Source: Gammaproteobacteria bacterium (GTDB lineage: Bacteria > Pseudomonadota > Gammaproteobacteria > Steroidobacterales > Steroidobacteraceae). From it: a stretch of DNA of 58,295 bases. This document shows, piece after piece, positions 24,519-33,595 of this stretch. Position numbers and translations under genes: made by a program. Each line of letters begins with the position of its first letter. Position 1 is the stretch's first letter. Under the pieces are notes generated by a model that did no database searches, had not been told where the DNA came from, and worked only from the letters and a program-made list of their open reading frames with translations. The DNA lies in assembly GCA_028293745.1 (NCBI GenBank), contig JAQGOF010000156.1:1-58295 (forward strand), given 5' to 3'.

Positions 24519-26414
24519 CTACACTTCGATTTTCCGCGCGATTTCCACGACGTTGCGCGGCGGTAGATTGAACCGGTCCACCACCTTCACCGAGTTACGG
24601 TACATAAACGCGAATAGCGGAAGCCGCCAGTGTGAAAGCGCTGCATGTCCACGCTTACGTACTATGAGATCACGCGCGGCGAAATACACGCCATTGTCGG
24701 TATCAATCAACGGGTCGAGATGCTTGAGGTTGGCCAAAGCCCGGCGCAAGTCCGGAATCTCCACGAAGCCGAACCGCACGGTGGCGTGCCAGATCCCGTC
24801 GGCTATGTGCTCCGCGTGACAACGCTGGTCGTCACTGACTCGGGGTATTTCTTCAAACTCGACCGTCAGCATCACCACCCGTTCGTGAAGCGAGCCCATG
24901 TGCTGGACGTGATAAATCACCAGCGGGGCTATCTTCTGCGAGGAGGATTTCGTCAGAAAAATGGCCGTTCCGGGCACGCGCGGTATCTTGCCTGCAGCCA
25001 CGTCGCTCAAGACCTGCTCTGCTGCCTCATCGGCTTGCTCCAGGGCCTCGTGTACACACTCCACACCCGAACGCCACGTCGTCATGATGAAGAAGAGGCC
25101 CGCTCCGAACGTCAGCGGCAGCCAGCCCCCCTCGGCGATCTTGAGCAGATTCGCGTAGAAGAACGCGATGTCCACGACGAGAAATACGCCCGCAACTCCC
25201 AGCGATAATGCGGCAGACCAATGCCATACCCGGCGCATGGCTGCATACAGCAGGCAAGTAGTCAACAACATGGTAGTTGCCACCGCTGTTCCATACGCGC
25301 CCGCCAGCCTGTCCGAGCTCCCGAACGCCACGGCGATGGTGACCGTAGCCACCATCATCATCCAGTTGACCGCTGGAACATAGATCTGGCCGTATACCTG
25401 ATCGGAGGTCTGCCGGATGTTGACGCCCGGCAGCCAGCCACGCTGCATGGCCTGCCGGGTCATGGAGAAAGAGCCGGTGATGATGGCCTGGCTCGCAATC
25501 ACTGTCGCAATCGTCGCCAGGACGACGAGCGGATAGACAGCCCACGGCGGTGCAAGCTGAAAGAAAGGGTTGCCGCTGATCGTCTTCTTCTCGATCAGCA
25601 AGGCCGTCTGGCCGGCATAACTCAGCAGCAGCGCTGGCAGGACGATGAAGTACCACGAACGCCGGATCGGGCCCCGACCCAAATGCCCCATATCGGCATA
25701 CAGCGCTTCCGCGCCGGTGATGCACAAGAACACGCCGCCCAACACAAGGATGCCGACGCCACGGCTATGCGCGAGAAACTCAACGGCGTGTACCGGGTTG
25801 GCAGCCACGAGCACCTGTGGGTTGCGCATTATTCCCGTCAATCCGAGCAGGCCAATCACACCGAACCAAAGCAGCATGATCGGCCCGAATGCATTTCCGA
25901 TCTTCTCGGTGCCAAAGCGTTGCGCCGCAAACAAGGCGATCAGGATGAGCACTGCAATGGGCATGACTAAGGGCTTGAGGGCATCCGTTGCCACGTTGAC
26001 GCCCTCCACTGCGCTCAGCACTGAAATCGCGGGCGTGATCACGCCATCCCCATATATGAGAGCCGCGCCCAGCAATCCCATTACGGTAAGAGTCCGCGCG
26101 CCCCACCGTAAACTGTTGGCCCCGACCAGCGACATCAGCGCAATGATGCCGCCGGCGCCATGATTGTCCGCGCGCATGACGAGGGCGCAATATTTCACCG
26201 AAACGGTGATGATCAGCGTCCAGAAAATGAGCGACAGAACGCCGAGGGCGCTTTCGGGAGTGAACCGCCCACCCACTGCCTGCGCGACAGTCTGCAAAGT
26301 ATAAAGAGGGCTGGTCCCGAGATCCCCGTAGACGATTCCCAGCGCGGTGAGCCACAGCCAGTTGTCGTGATTGCGTTGGTCGTGACTGGCCTCGACCGTC
26401 TCGCGGGTATGCAT
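24519..26414 (-). CDS. kup: Kup potassium uptake protein
   Basis: A 631-residue K+:H+ symporter of the Kup/HAK family. The N-terminal signature GIVYGDLGTSPLYTL is present, followed by about 12 membrane helices and a cytoplasmic C-terminal part from about 460. Other marks are VKYCALVMRADNHGAGGI, LIYGDGVITPAISVLSAVEG and ASQAIITGSFSMTRQAMQRG. Length is normal. A strong hairpin occupies the region just before the ATG, and no clear ribosome-binding site is visible (GCGGGG directly precedes the start). It is followed after 4 bp by tetR. Confidence 0.95.
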   Translation of the reverse strand: MHTRETVEASHDQRNHDNWLWLTALGIVYGDLGTSPLYTLQTVAQAVGGRFTPESALGVLSLIFWTLIITVSVKYCALVMRADNHGAGGIIALMSLVGANSLRWGARTLTVMGLLGAALIYGDGVITPAISVLSAVEGVNVATDALKPLVMPIAVLILIALFAAQRFGTEKIGNAFGPIMLLWFGVIGLLGLTGIMRNPQVLVAANPVHAVEFLAHSRGVGILVLGGVFLCITGAEALYADMGHLGRGPIRRSWYFIVLPALLLSYAGQTALLIEKKTISGNPFFQLAPPWAVYPLVVLATIATVIASQAIITGSFSMTRQAMQRGWLPGVNIRQTSDQVYGQIYVPAVNWMMMVATVTIAVAFGSSDRLAGAYGTAVATTMLLTTCLLYAAMRRVWHWSAALSLGVAGVFLVVDIAFFYANLLKIAEGGWLPLTFGAGLFFIMTTWRSGVECVHEALEQADEAAEQVLSDVAAGKIPRVPGTAIFLTKSSSQKIAPLVIYHVQHMGSLHERVVMLTVEFEEIPRVSDDQRCHAEHIADGIWHATVRFGFVEIPDLRRALANLKHLDPLIDTDNGVYFAARDLIVRKRGHAALSHWRLPLFAFMYRNSVKVVDRFNLPPRNVVEIARKIEV

Positions 26415-26428
26415 CCCCGCTAATATAC

Positions 26429-26455
26429 TGCCGCTGTCGAGTCATGACAGCGGCA
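26429..26455. other. 10-bp inverted repeat just upstream of kup
   Basis: TGCCGCTGTC-gagtcat-GACAGCGGCA has perfect 10-bp arms and a 7-base loop. It ends 15 bases before the kup ATG and starts 54 bases after the stop of the upstream stress-protein gene. It could be a terminator of that gene without a T-run, a 5' leader structure of kup, or a protein-binding site. The stretch AGTATATTAG between it and the ATG could also hold a -10 element. Confidence 0.6.
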
Positions 26456-26509
26456 GCGGCGAACTAATCTCAACTCCACCGGGGCAGCTCGACCCCAGGC
26501 ACAGAAAGC

Positions 26510-27034
26510 TCAGGACTTCGGGGGGTGCGATTCACCGCTCGAGCTGATGTCCTTGGCACCCGCGGTCTCGAGGATCTCCTTGGCGAACGAGCGAGCCTTC
26601 GAGTCCTCCGTGTGCACGGAAATCAGAATATTTCCGGCCCGTACCTTTCCCTCGTACTGCCTGGCCTCGAATTCCGGGATTCCGAGCCCGACCAGTCCGC
26701 CAATGAGGCCGCCTGTGGCTCCGCCGAGCGCGGCGCCGCTCAGCGCGCCCATGATCGGGCCCGCCGCGATGAAGGGACCTACGCCCGGAATTGCAAGCGC
26801 ACCGACGCCGGCCAACAGGCCCAACGCGCCGCCAACACCCAAGCCGGCTACACCTCCAGCAGTGGCGCCTTCAGGCGCCTTGGTGTGCTTCTCGTGCGCG
26901 AAGTCCCGCGTACCATCCTTGTCCGGAAGCAACACCGAGATGTCCTCGTCGGGGAATCCTGTGGTGTGCAAGCGCTCCACGATCGCGCTGGCCTGCTCGG
27001 TCGTGTTGGCAATACCATATACCGCCTGTTTCAT
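26510..27034 (-). CDS. General stress protein, YflT-like with glycine-zipper region
   Basis: A 174-residue protein, with AGGAG before the ATG. It begins with a small alpha/beta domain (KQAVYGIANTTEQASAIVER, then GFPDEDISVLLPD) like the YflT heat-induced stress protein family. A long Gly/Ala-rich hydrophobic stretch follows (about 58-118) that could insert in a membrane as a glycine zipper, then a second small domain (YEGKVRAGNILISVHTED). The function of this widespread type is not known; relatives are induced by stress. It is next to a BON-domain gene, 17 bp apart, so probably one operon. Confidence 0.82.
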   Translation of the reverse strand: MKQAVYGIANTTEQASAIVERLHTTGFPDEDISVLLPDKDGTRDFAHEKHTKAPEGATAGGVAGLGVGGALGLLAGVGALAIPGVGPFIAAGPIMGALSGAALGGATGGLIGGLVGLGIPEFEARQYEGKVRAGNILISVHTEDSKARSFAKEILETAGAKDISSSGESHPPKS

Positions 27035-27051
27035 AACATCACTCCTGGCTC

Positions 27052-27441
27052 TTAGACGCCGTTGACGGTGAGTTGATCGAGAACGTCCTTCCCGTGAGCG
27101 TATTGCCGCGCAAGTGCGGTGATGCGTTCCTTCTCGGCAGTGCTCGCGACCGGCCCTCGCAGGGTGACAGTGTCGCCATTCGTAACGATTTTCACGTTAT
27201 GCGCCGAGGTCGACAGCGTCTTGTCACCGACGATTGCCTTGCGGATGTTCGCAGTCACCTGGATGGCATCCGCGCTGTTTGACTGGTCGGCCGGTGTAAC
27301 CGCTTCCGAATGACGGTCCGTTGCGTTAGCAGCCGTGTTGTCCGCGGCGGGCGGACCGTTTGCCGGGTTGCTTGCAACCTGTGCGGCTGCACAAAGGAGA
27401 AGGGTTGCCGTCAGAACCCCCACGAAAGCTTTGCCGTTCAT
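27052..27441 (-). CDS. Exported BON-domain protein
   Basis: A 129-residue protein with a signal peptide (about 1-23) followed by an Ala/Asn/Thr-rich segment to about 60. The BON domain follows (about 60-125; ITANIRKAIVGDKTLSTSAH-like helix, then NVKIVTNGDTVTLRGPV and KERITALARQYAHGKDVLDQ). BON proteins such as OsmY bind phospholipid or outer-membrane surfaces and rise under osmotic stress. GGGGGA precedes the ATG. It lies upstream of the YflT-like gene in the same direction, forming a likely stress operon. Confidence 0.87.
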   Translation of the reverse strand: MNGKAFVGVLTATLLLCAAAQVASNPANGPPAADNTAANATDRHSEAVTPADQSNSADAIQVTANIRKAIVGDKTLSTSAHNVKIVTNGDTVTLRGPVASTAEKERITALARQYAHGKDVLDQLTVNGV

Positions 27442-27562
27442 GCGTCCCCCAGTTCATAGCCTTGACAGGTCATGCACGAGACTAAGGAACTGCACCAAAT
27501 CGCACTATCGAGCAACGGCCGTATTTTCTGTGGGTCGTGTCCTACGGCGCCGGCGCAACGCG

Positions 27563-28900
27563 CTATTGGTTATTTACTGGCGCGACGCGCCAGATAGTAT
27601 TCCCCACATCATCCGCAACCAGCAGCGCACCGCGCCTGTCGAGCGCCACCCCCACAGGCCGCCCCAACGCATGGCCTTTTTCATCGAGGAAGCCTGTCAG
27701 AACGTCCATCGGAGCACCCGAAGGCCTCCCGTCCTGGAACGGCACGAAGAGGACTTGATAGCCGCTGCGCGGCTTGCGATTCCACGAGCCATGTTGGCCG
27801 ACAAACATACCCTCGGAAAACGGACCTGACGCGCGACCCGCCTGGCCTTCATCGAACACCAGGCCCAGCGACGCTGTGTGCGGACCCAGGCCATAGTCAG
27901 GAACGAGGGCTTTCGCGACGAGGTCGGGCCGCTGTTCCTTCACCCGGTCATCGACATGGGCGCCGTAGTAGCTGTAAGGAAAGCCGTAAAATCCTCCCTC
28001 CACGAGCGCCGTCATGTAATCGGGGACGAGGTCGCTGCCAAGCTCGTCACGCTCGTTCACGACGGCCCACAGCTTTCCGGTGTCGGGTACCCACGCAAGC
28101 CCATTCGGATTGCGCAGGCCGGAGGCGTAGATCCGATGTTGTCCAGTCGTCGGATCGATCTCCCAGACGGCCGCGCGCCCCTCTTCGGCCGCCAGGCCGT
28201 TTTCGCCAGCGTTGCTGTTGGATCCCACAGTCGCGTACAGCTGCGACCCGTCCTGGCTGGCGACGAGGTTTTTCGTCCAGTGATGATTGATCGGCCCTGC
28301 CGGCAGATCGACCACCTTCACGCCGGGCCCTTCCACCCTTGTTGCTCCCTCTACGTACCTGAAACTGAGCACCGCATCCGAGTCCGCCACGTAGAACTGG
28401 TTGCCCACCAGCACCATTCCAAACGGCGAATTCAACTTGTCCGCGAACACGAAGCGCTGGCCGGCGACGCCGGCACCCTTGGAATCCCGCAGCAGCGTGA
28501 TGCGGTTGGCACTGGGTACCATCGCGCCAGCCCGCTTCATGAACTGTTTCTGCGCCCAGCCGCGAATCCCCTTACCATCCTCGGGCTTGGGTGGCGCATT
28601 CGTTTCAGCAACGAGCACATCGCCGTTGGGCAGGACGTACAGCCAGCGCGGATGCGCGAGGCCCGTTGCGAATGCCGTGACCGTCAGTCCGGCGGCAGGC
28701 ACCGGCTTACCGCCTGGCGGCCAGCCTTTCGCAGGCGCGACGTAGATGGTCGGCAGCAGAGACTTCTCGGGTGGCGGAATCTGCGGATTCGGACCCATTC
28801 CCGCTTCGAGGGGCAACCGCGCCCTTCCGCCGCAACCGGCCAATGCCAGCACGCTGACGGCCAAAACGCTTCTGATCGACGAGCGCAACGCGATAGACAT
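27563..28900 (-). CDS. Sorbosone dehydrogenase-like lipoprotein (PQQ-type beta-propeller)
   Basis: A 445-residue lipoprotein. ATG 28900 places a signal peptide with lipobox LAGC at 20-23. The body is a six-bladed propeller of the glucose/sorbosone dehydrogenase family (PF07995-like): FATGLAHPRWLYVLPNGDVL, NRITLLRDS, NSPFGMVLVGNQFYVADSD, SGLRNPNGLAWVPDTGKLWA, NERDELGSDLVPDYMT and GFYGFPYSYYG. Relatives oxidise sugars or polyols with PQQ. No PQQ synthesis genes are in the window, so cofactor supply is unknown and the activity is inferred. Outer- or inner-membrane anchoring cannot be told. Confidence 0.88.
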   Translation of the reverse strand: MSIALRSSIRSVLAVSVLALAGCGGRARLPLEAGMGPNPQIPPPEKSLLPTIYVAPAKGWPPGGKPVPAAGLTVTAFATGLAHPRWLYVLPNGDVLVAETNAPPKPEDGKGIRGWAQKQFMKRAGAMVPSANRITLLRDSKGAGVAGQRFVFADKLNSPFGMVLVGNQFYVADSDAVLSFRYVEGATRVEGPGVKVVDLPAGPINHHWTKNLVASQDGSQLYATVGSNSNAGENGLAAEEGRAAVWEIDPTTGQHRIYASGLRNPNGLAWVPDTGKLWAVVNERDELGSDLVPDYMTALVEGGFYGFPYSYYGAHVDDRVKEQRPDLVAKALVPDYGLGPHTASLGLVFDEGQAGRASGPFSEGMFVGQHGSWNRKPRSGYQVLFVPFQDGRPSGAPMDVLTGFLDEKGHALGRPVGVALDRRGALLVADDVGNTIWRVAPVNNQ

Positions 28901-29093
28901 GGAACCCGGAACAGCAATTAAGATGCCCCGGTACGCGAAACGATGTAGGGTCCGGCACAAATATCTTTTAGTGTCAAGGACTTCCGCGCCAGCCGGGCAA
29001 CACTTCTTTGCAGTGTCTGGAGGTTGAAAGCCGGAAACTTCCTCCTCTATTGCGCAGTCAGTGGCAAGGACATGAACCGGAGCGCGGGTTATT

Positions 29094-30491
29094 TTGTGCG
29101 CGCCGTCAGATCAGGAGCCCCAACCGGGTGAGTACGTGGTAGACGAGAAAGATAACGAGACTTACGCCTCAGCGATGAGGCCGCAGTCGTTCTTCCGCAG
29201 ATATCGAGTGGTACTGATTGTAGTGGTCGCCTTCGTAGTGGTGGTGATGCTCATTCTCAGACACCACAAGCAGCAGCAGGCGGCCCAGATGGAGGGCGGT
29301 CCCGGTGCTGGAGCGTCGGGTCGCGTCCGCGGCGGCGGCGGGGGCGGGGGCGGGGGGCGCGGAGGACCCAACGGGCCGGTTGCCGTGACAGTAGCGCCTG
29401 TGGCCTCCGGTGATATCGAAGTCCGGATTCCCGCCCTGGGAACCGTCACGCCGCTCGCCACCGTCACCGTGCGACCCCAGGTCAGCGGGATCCTGACAAA
29501 GATCGGCTTCGAGGAGGGCCAGCTCGTGAAGGCCGGCCAGTTCCTGGCCGAAATCGATCCTCGCCCCTACCAGGCGGCCCTCGATCAGGCCAGGGGTAAC
29601 CTGCGGCGCGATCAGGCCCTGCTGACGGATGCCAGGCTCAGTTTGAAGCGCTTCGAAGAGTTGATCAAGGAAGACTCGGTTGCCCAACAGCAGCTCGACA
29701 CGCAGCGTGCCCTGGTTGATCAATACAGCGGCATGATCGAATCCGACCAGGCCAACCTGCAGACCGCGCAGATCAATCTCCAGTACACCCATATCGGGTC
29801 CCCGGTGACCGGCCGAGTCGGCCTGCGCCAGGTCGATCAGGGCAACTACGTCACGCCGAGCGACACCAACGGGATAGTCGTCGTTACGCAACTTCAGCCC
29901 ATCTCGGCAATTTTTGCCGTACCGGAAGACAACGTGAGCATTCTGATGCAACGAATGCAGCAGGGTGCCACGCTGACTGCCGAGGCCTACGACCGTGCTA
30001 ACAGCACCAAGCTCGCGGACGGGCAGGTCAAGAACCTCGACAACCAGATCGACACGACCACCGGCACGATCAAGTTGCGAGCGTTGTTCGACAACAAGGA
30101 CGCCCGCCTGTTCGCCAATCAGTTCGTCAACATTCAACTCGTCGTGAACGTATTGCGCGGCCAGACTGTGATGCCCGGGGCTGCCGTGCATCGCGGCGCG
30201 CCGGACGGCGTCGCCGGTACCTTCGTGTACCTCGTGGACCCTGCCGAGAGCAAGGTCTCGGTGCGCCCGGTCTCACTGGGAGTCAGCGACGGCGAGCGGG
30301 TCGCCGTGGTCAAGGGGGTCGCGCCCGGCGATCTCGTCGTCACCGAAGGTGGCGACCGGCTCAGGGACGGTGCGCCAGTGCTGCTGCCGGCCAACACACC
30401 ACAACATCCGCAGCAGGCGGGGCTGCCTCGCAAGCAGGATGGATTCAAAGGCCAGCGCCGCAATCGAGCCCAACAGCGCCAGGATCAATAA
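29094..30491 (+). CDS. mdtA: RND efflux periplasmic adaptor (MdtA-like)
   Basis: A membrane-fusion protein of up to 465 residues. Order: short cytoplasmic tail, one inner-membrane helix (about 38-55), a Gly-rich run (about 70-92), a lipoyl/barrel-sandwich half ([20 protein letters not shown]), an alpha-hairpin (about 155-230), the second lipoyl half ([18 protein letters not shown]), then beta-barrel and membrane-proximal domains. It links the inner-membrane pump to the outer-membrane channel. The start is uncertain: GTG 29094, GTG 29136 and ATG 29175 are all in frame without a clear ribosome-binding site. First of four tightly spaced genes. Confidence 0.92.
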   Translation: MCAPSDQEPQPGEYVVDEKDNETYASAMRPQSFFRRYRVVLIVVVAFVVVVMLILRHHKQQQAAQMEGGPGAGASGRVRGGGGGGGGGRGGPNGPVAVTVAPVASGDIEVRIPALGTVTPLATVTVRPQVSGILTKIGFEEGQLVKAGQFLAEIDPRPYQAALDQARGNLRRDQALLTDARLSLKRFEELIKEDSVAQQQLDTQRALVDQYSGMIESDQANLQTAQINLQYTHIGSPVTGRVGLRQVDQGNYVTPSDTNGIVVVTQLQPISAIFAVPEDNVSILMQRMQQGATLTAEAYDRANSTKLADGQVKNLDNQIDTTTGTIKLRALFDNKDARLFANQFVNIQLVVNVLRGQTVMPGAAVHRGAPDGVAGTFVYLVDPAESKVSVRPVSLGVSDGERVAVVKGVAPGDLVVTEGGDRLRDGAPVLLPANTPQHPQQAGLPRKQDGFKGQRRNRAQQRQDQ

Positions 30492-30502
30492 CTGCCGAAC
30501 GC

Positions 30503-33500
30503 ATGAACCCGTCGCGCATCTTCATACTGCGGCCGGTCGCCACTACGTTGTTGATGGTTGCGATCCTCGTAGTGGGCCTGATCGCCTATCTGCAGTTGCC
30601 ACTGTCAGCACTGCCCGAGGTCGCTTATCCCACCATCCAGGTGCAGACGTTCTACCCGGGCGCCAGTCCCGAGGTGGTCACGTCGGCCATCACGGCGCCG
30701 CTGGAAAAGCAGCTCGGCCAGATGCCCGGCCTGAACCAGATGTCCTCGACGAGCTCGGCCGGCGCTTCCGTGATCACTCTGCAGTTCAACCTGTCTCTGC
30801 CGATAGATGTTGCCGAGCAGGAAGTGCAGGCGGCGATCAGCGCCGCGCAGAACCTGCTGCCGCAGGATCTGCCTGCCCCGCCGATCTATGCCAAGGTCAA
30901 TCCGGCCGATGCACCGGTCCTCACCTTAGGGATCACTTCCACGGTGATGCCATTGACCGAGGTGCAGGACCTGGCGGACACCCGCATCGCGCAGAAGATC
31001 TCGCAGCTCAAAGGCGTTGGCGTGGTCAGTATCAGCGGCGGCCAGCGGCCCGCCGTGAGAGTCGTCGTCAACCCGCGCGCACTGGCCGCATACGGCCTCA
31101 ACCTTGATGACCTGCGAACGACGATCAACGTCGCCAACCAGAATGGCCCCAAGGGCACCTTGGACGGCCCCGCTCGCGCCTACACGATCAACACCAACGA
31201 TCAGATCAAGAGCGCAGACGAATACGGAAGCATCATCGTTGCCTATCGCAATGGCTCGCCCGTGCGCCTGCAGGACGTAGCCACACTGGTCTCCGGCGCC
31301 GAGAACACGAAACTCGGCGGTTGGATGGACCGCGCCCCCGCACTGATCCTCAACGTCCAGCGTCAGCCGGGTGCCAACGTCGTGGACGTAGTCGATCGAA
31401 TCCACAGCCTGTTGCCCACGATCAAGGCTTCTCTGCCGCAAGGGGTGGACGTCGCGGTCCTGACCGACCGAACTACGACCATCCGCGCGTCCATCCGTGA
31501 CGTGCAATTCGAAATGACGCTGGCGGTCATCCTGGTCGTACTCGTCATCTACCTGTTCCTGCGCAACGTGCGCGCCACCCTCATTCCGAGTCTGTCGGTG
31601 CCGCTGTCGCTGATCGGCACATTCGCCATCATGTACCTGGCGAATTTCAGCCTGAACAATCTGTCACTGATGGCACTGACGATCGCGACCGGCTTCGTGG
31701 TCGACGATGCCATCGTGATGATCGAAAACATTGCGCGCTACATCGAGCAAGGCGAACGCCCGCTGGAAGCGGCGCTGAAGGGCGCCGGCCAGATCGGCTT
31801 CACCATCATCTCTCTGACCGTTTCACTGATCGCAGTGTTGATCCCGCTACTGTTCATGCAGGATGTAGTGGGACGGTTGTTTCGCGAGTTCGCCGTGACC
31901 CTGGCGGTCACCATCCTGATCTCGGCGGTCGTCTCCCTGACCCTCGTCCCCATGATGTGCGCGAACCTGCTCAAGCACCGCCCGCAGACGCAGGAGCATC
32001 CGCAAGAATCGGATTGGTTCGCGAAACTCGTCGCCTGGTATGGCCGCAAGCTAACCTGGGTGCTCGATCATCAGCGCCTGACGCTGGGGGTCGCGTTGGC
32101 GACACTGGTGGTCACCGCCGCCCTGTACGTGTTGATTCCGAAGGGTTTCTTTCCGGACCAGGATACGGGACTCATCCAAGGCGTGTCCGATGCGACCGAA
32201 GGGATCTCCTACGCCGCGATGGCAGAGCGCCAGCAAGCGCTCGCGGCTGCGATTCTCAAGGATCCGGACGTCGCCAGCCTGTCCTCGTTCATCGGCATCG
32301 ATGGCAACAATGTCACCCTGAACAGCGGCCGGTTCCTCATCAACCTCAAACCTCGCGATTCCAGGTCGCTGACGGCAACGCAGGTCATCCGCCGGCTGCG
32401 CAACGAGACGGCGAATGTCGCAGGCATCACGCTATATATGCAGCCGGTGCAGGACCTCACGCTCGACAACACGATCAGCCGGACTCAGTACAACTTCACG
32501 CTCGAAAGCGCGGATGCGACCGCCCTCTCCACCTGGACACCCAAACTCGTTTCCGTCCTGAGACAACTACCCCAACTGTCGGACGTCGTCAGCAACCAGG
32601 AAGACAACGGCCTTGCTGTCCAGGTCACCATCGATCGCGACAGTGCCGCGCGACTCGGCATCAGCGTCGGCACCGTGGATAACGCGCTCTACGATGCATT
32701 CGGTCAGCGGATCGTCTCGACCATTTTCACGCAATCCAACCAGTATCGGGTGATTCTCGAGGCAGATCCTCAGTTGTACCGTACGGTGGATTCATTGGCG
32801 TCGGTGTACGTGCCGTCGGCAGGGGGCGGACAGGTGCCCCTGTCTGCAATTGCCAAGGTCACCAGGGAGGCACGGCCACTGCTGATCAACCACCTCGCGC
32901 AGTTCCCGGCTGTGACCGTCTCTTTCAATCTCGCGCAGGGCGTCTCGCTGGGCGCAGCGGTGGATGCGATCGAGCAGGCCGAGCAGCAAGCCGGCATTCC
33001 CAGCAGCATTCATACGACATTCCAAGGCGCGGCGCTCGCGTTCAGAAGCAACCTGACCAACGAGTTGCTGCTGCTCGTCGCTGCAGTGCTCGTCATGTAC
33101 ATCGTACTGGGCGTGCTGTACGAGAGCTTCATACACCCGATTACGATTCTTTCGACTCTCCCATCGGCCGGCATCGGCGCCCTGCTCGCGCTGATTCTCG
33201 CGGGCGACGATCTCACCATCATCGCGCTGATCGGCATCATTCTGCTGATCGGCATCGTGAAGAAGAACGCGATCCTCATGATCGACTTCGCCATCGACGC
33301 CGAGCGCGAGCAGGGGCTGAGTCCGCGCGAGGCCATCTACCAGGCCTGCCTGTTGAGATTCCGGCCGATTCTCATGACCACGGTGGCCGCCATGTTCGGT
33401 GCCCTGCCCCTGATGTTCGGCACCGGGACGGGCTCGGAGCTGCGCCATCCCCTGGGTGTCAGCATCGTCGGCGGGCTCCTGGTCAGCCAGGTCCTGACCT

Positions 33501-33595
33501 TATTTACGACACCGGTCATTTACCTCGCGTTCGATCGCCTCGCGAAGCGGATGCCCAGAAGCGAAGAAGGCGGGCTGGCGGACCATCCGGCGTGA
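30503..33595 (+). CDS. mdtB: RND efflux pump subunit (MdtB-like)
   Basis: A 1030-residue inner-membrane RND transporter with 12 helices and two large periplasmic loops. Motifs: [20 protein letters not shown] at the start, [30 protein letters not shown] (helix 4 with the proton-relay Asp pair), and [20 protein letters not shown] near the C-terminus. Size and order match MdtB, which works as a heteromultimer with MdtC. It begins 11 bases after mdtA and overlaps mdtC by 4 bases. MdtBC pumps export novobiocin, bile acids and other amphiphiles in E. coli; substrates here are not known. Confidence 0.94.
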   Translation: MNPSRIFILRPVATTLLMVAILVVGLIAYLQLPLSALPEVAYPTIQVQTFYPGASPEVVTSAITAPLEKQLGQMPGLNQMSSTSSAGASVITLQFNLSLPIDVAEQEVQAAISAAQNLLPQDLPAPPIYAKVNPADAPVLTLGITSTVMPLTEVQDLADTRIAQKISQLKGVGVVSISGGQRPAVRVVVNPRALAAYGLNLDDLRTTINVANQNGPKGTLDGPARAYTINTNDQIKSADEYGSIIVAYRNGSPVRLQDVATLVSGAENTKLGGWMDRAPALILNVQRQPGANVVDVVDRIHSLLPTIKASLPQGVDVAVLTDRTTTIRASIRDVQFEMTLAVILVVLVIYLFLRNVRATLIPSLSVPLSLIGTFAIMYLANFSLNNLSLMALTIATGFVVDDAIVMIENIARYIEQGERPLEAALKGAGQIGFTIISLTVSLIAVLIPLLFMQDVVGRLFREFAVTLAVTILISAVVSLTLVPMMCANLLKHRPQTQEHPQESDWFAKLVAWYGRKLTWVLDHQRLTLGVALATLVVTAALYVLIPKGFFPDQDTGLIQGVSDATEGISYAAMAERQQALAAAILKDPDVASLSSFIGIDGNNVTLNSGRFLINLKPRDSRSLTATQVIRRLRNETANVAGITLYMQPVQDLTLDNTISRTQYNFTLESADATALSTWTPKLVSVLRQLPQLSDVVSNQEDNGLAVQVTIDRDSAARLGISVGTVDNALYDAFGQRIVSTIFTQSNQYRVILEADPQLYRTVDSLASVYVPSAGGGQVPLSAIAKVTREARPLLINHLAQFPAVTVSFNLAQGVSLGAAVDAIEQAEQQAGIPSSIHTTFQGAALAFRSNLTNELLLLVAAVLVMYIVLGVLYESFIHPITILSTLPSAGIGALLALILAGDDLTIIALIGIILLIGIVKKNAILMIDFAIDAEREQGLSPREAIYQACLLRFRPILMTTVAAMFGALPLMFGTGTGSELRHPLGVSIVGGLLVSQVLTLFTTPVIYLAFDRLAKRMPRSEEGGLADHPA

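Noticed and set aside
29072..29131. 19-residue possible leader peptide before mdtA
   Set aside because: The ribosome-binding site is too close to the ATG, it overlaps candidate mdtA starts, and no attenuator-like structure follows.
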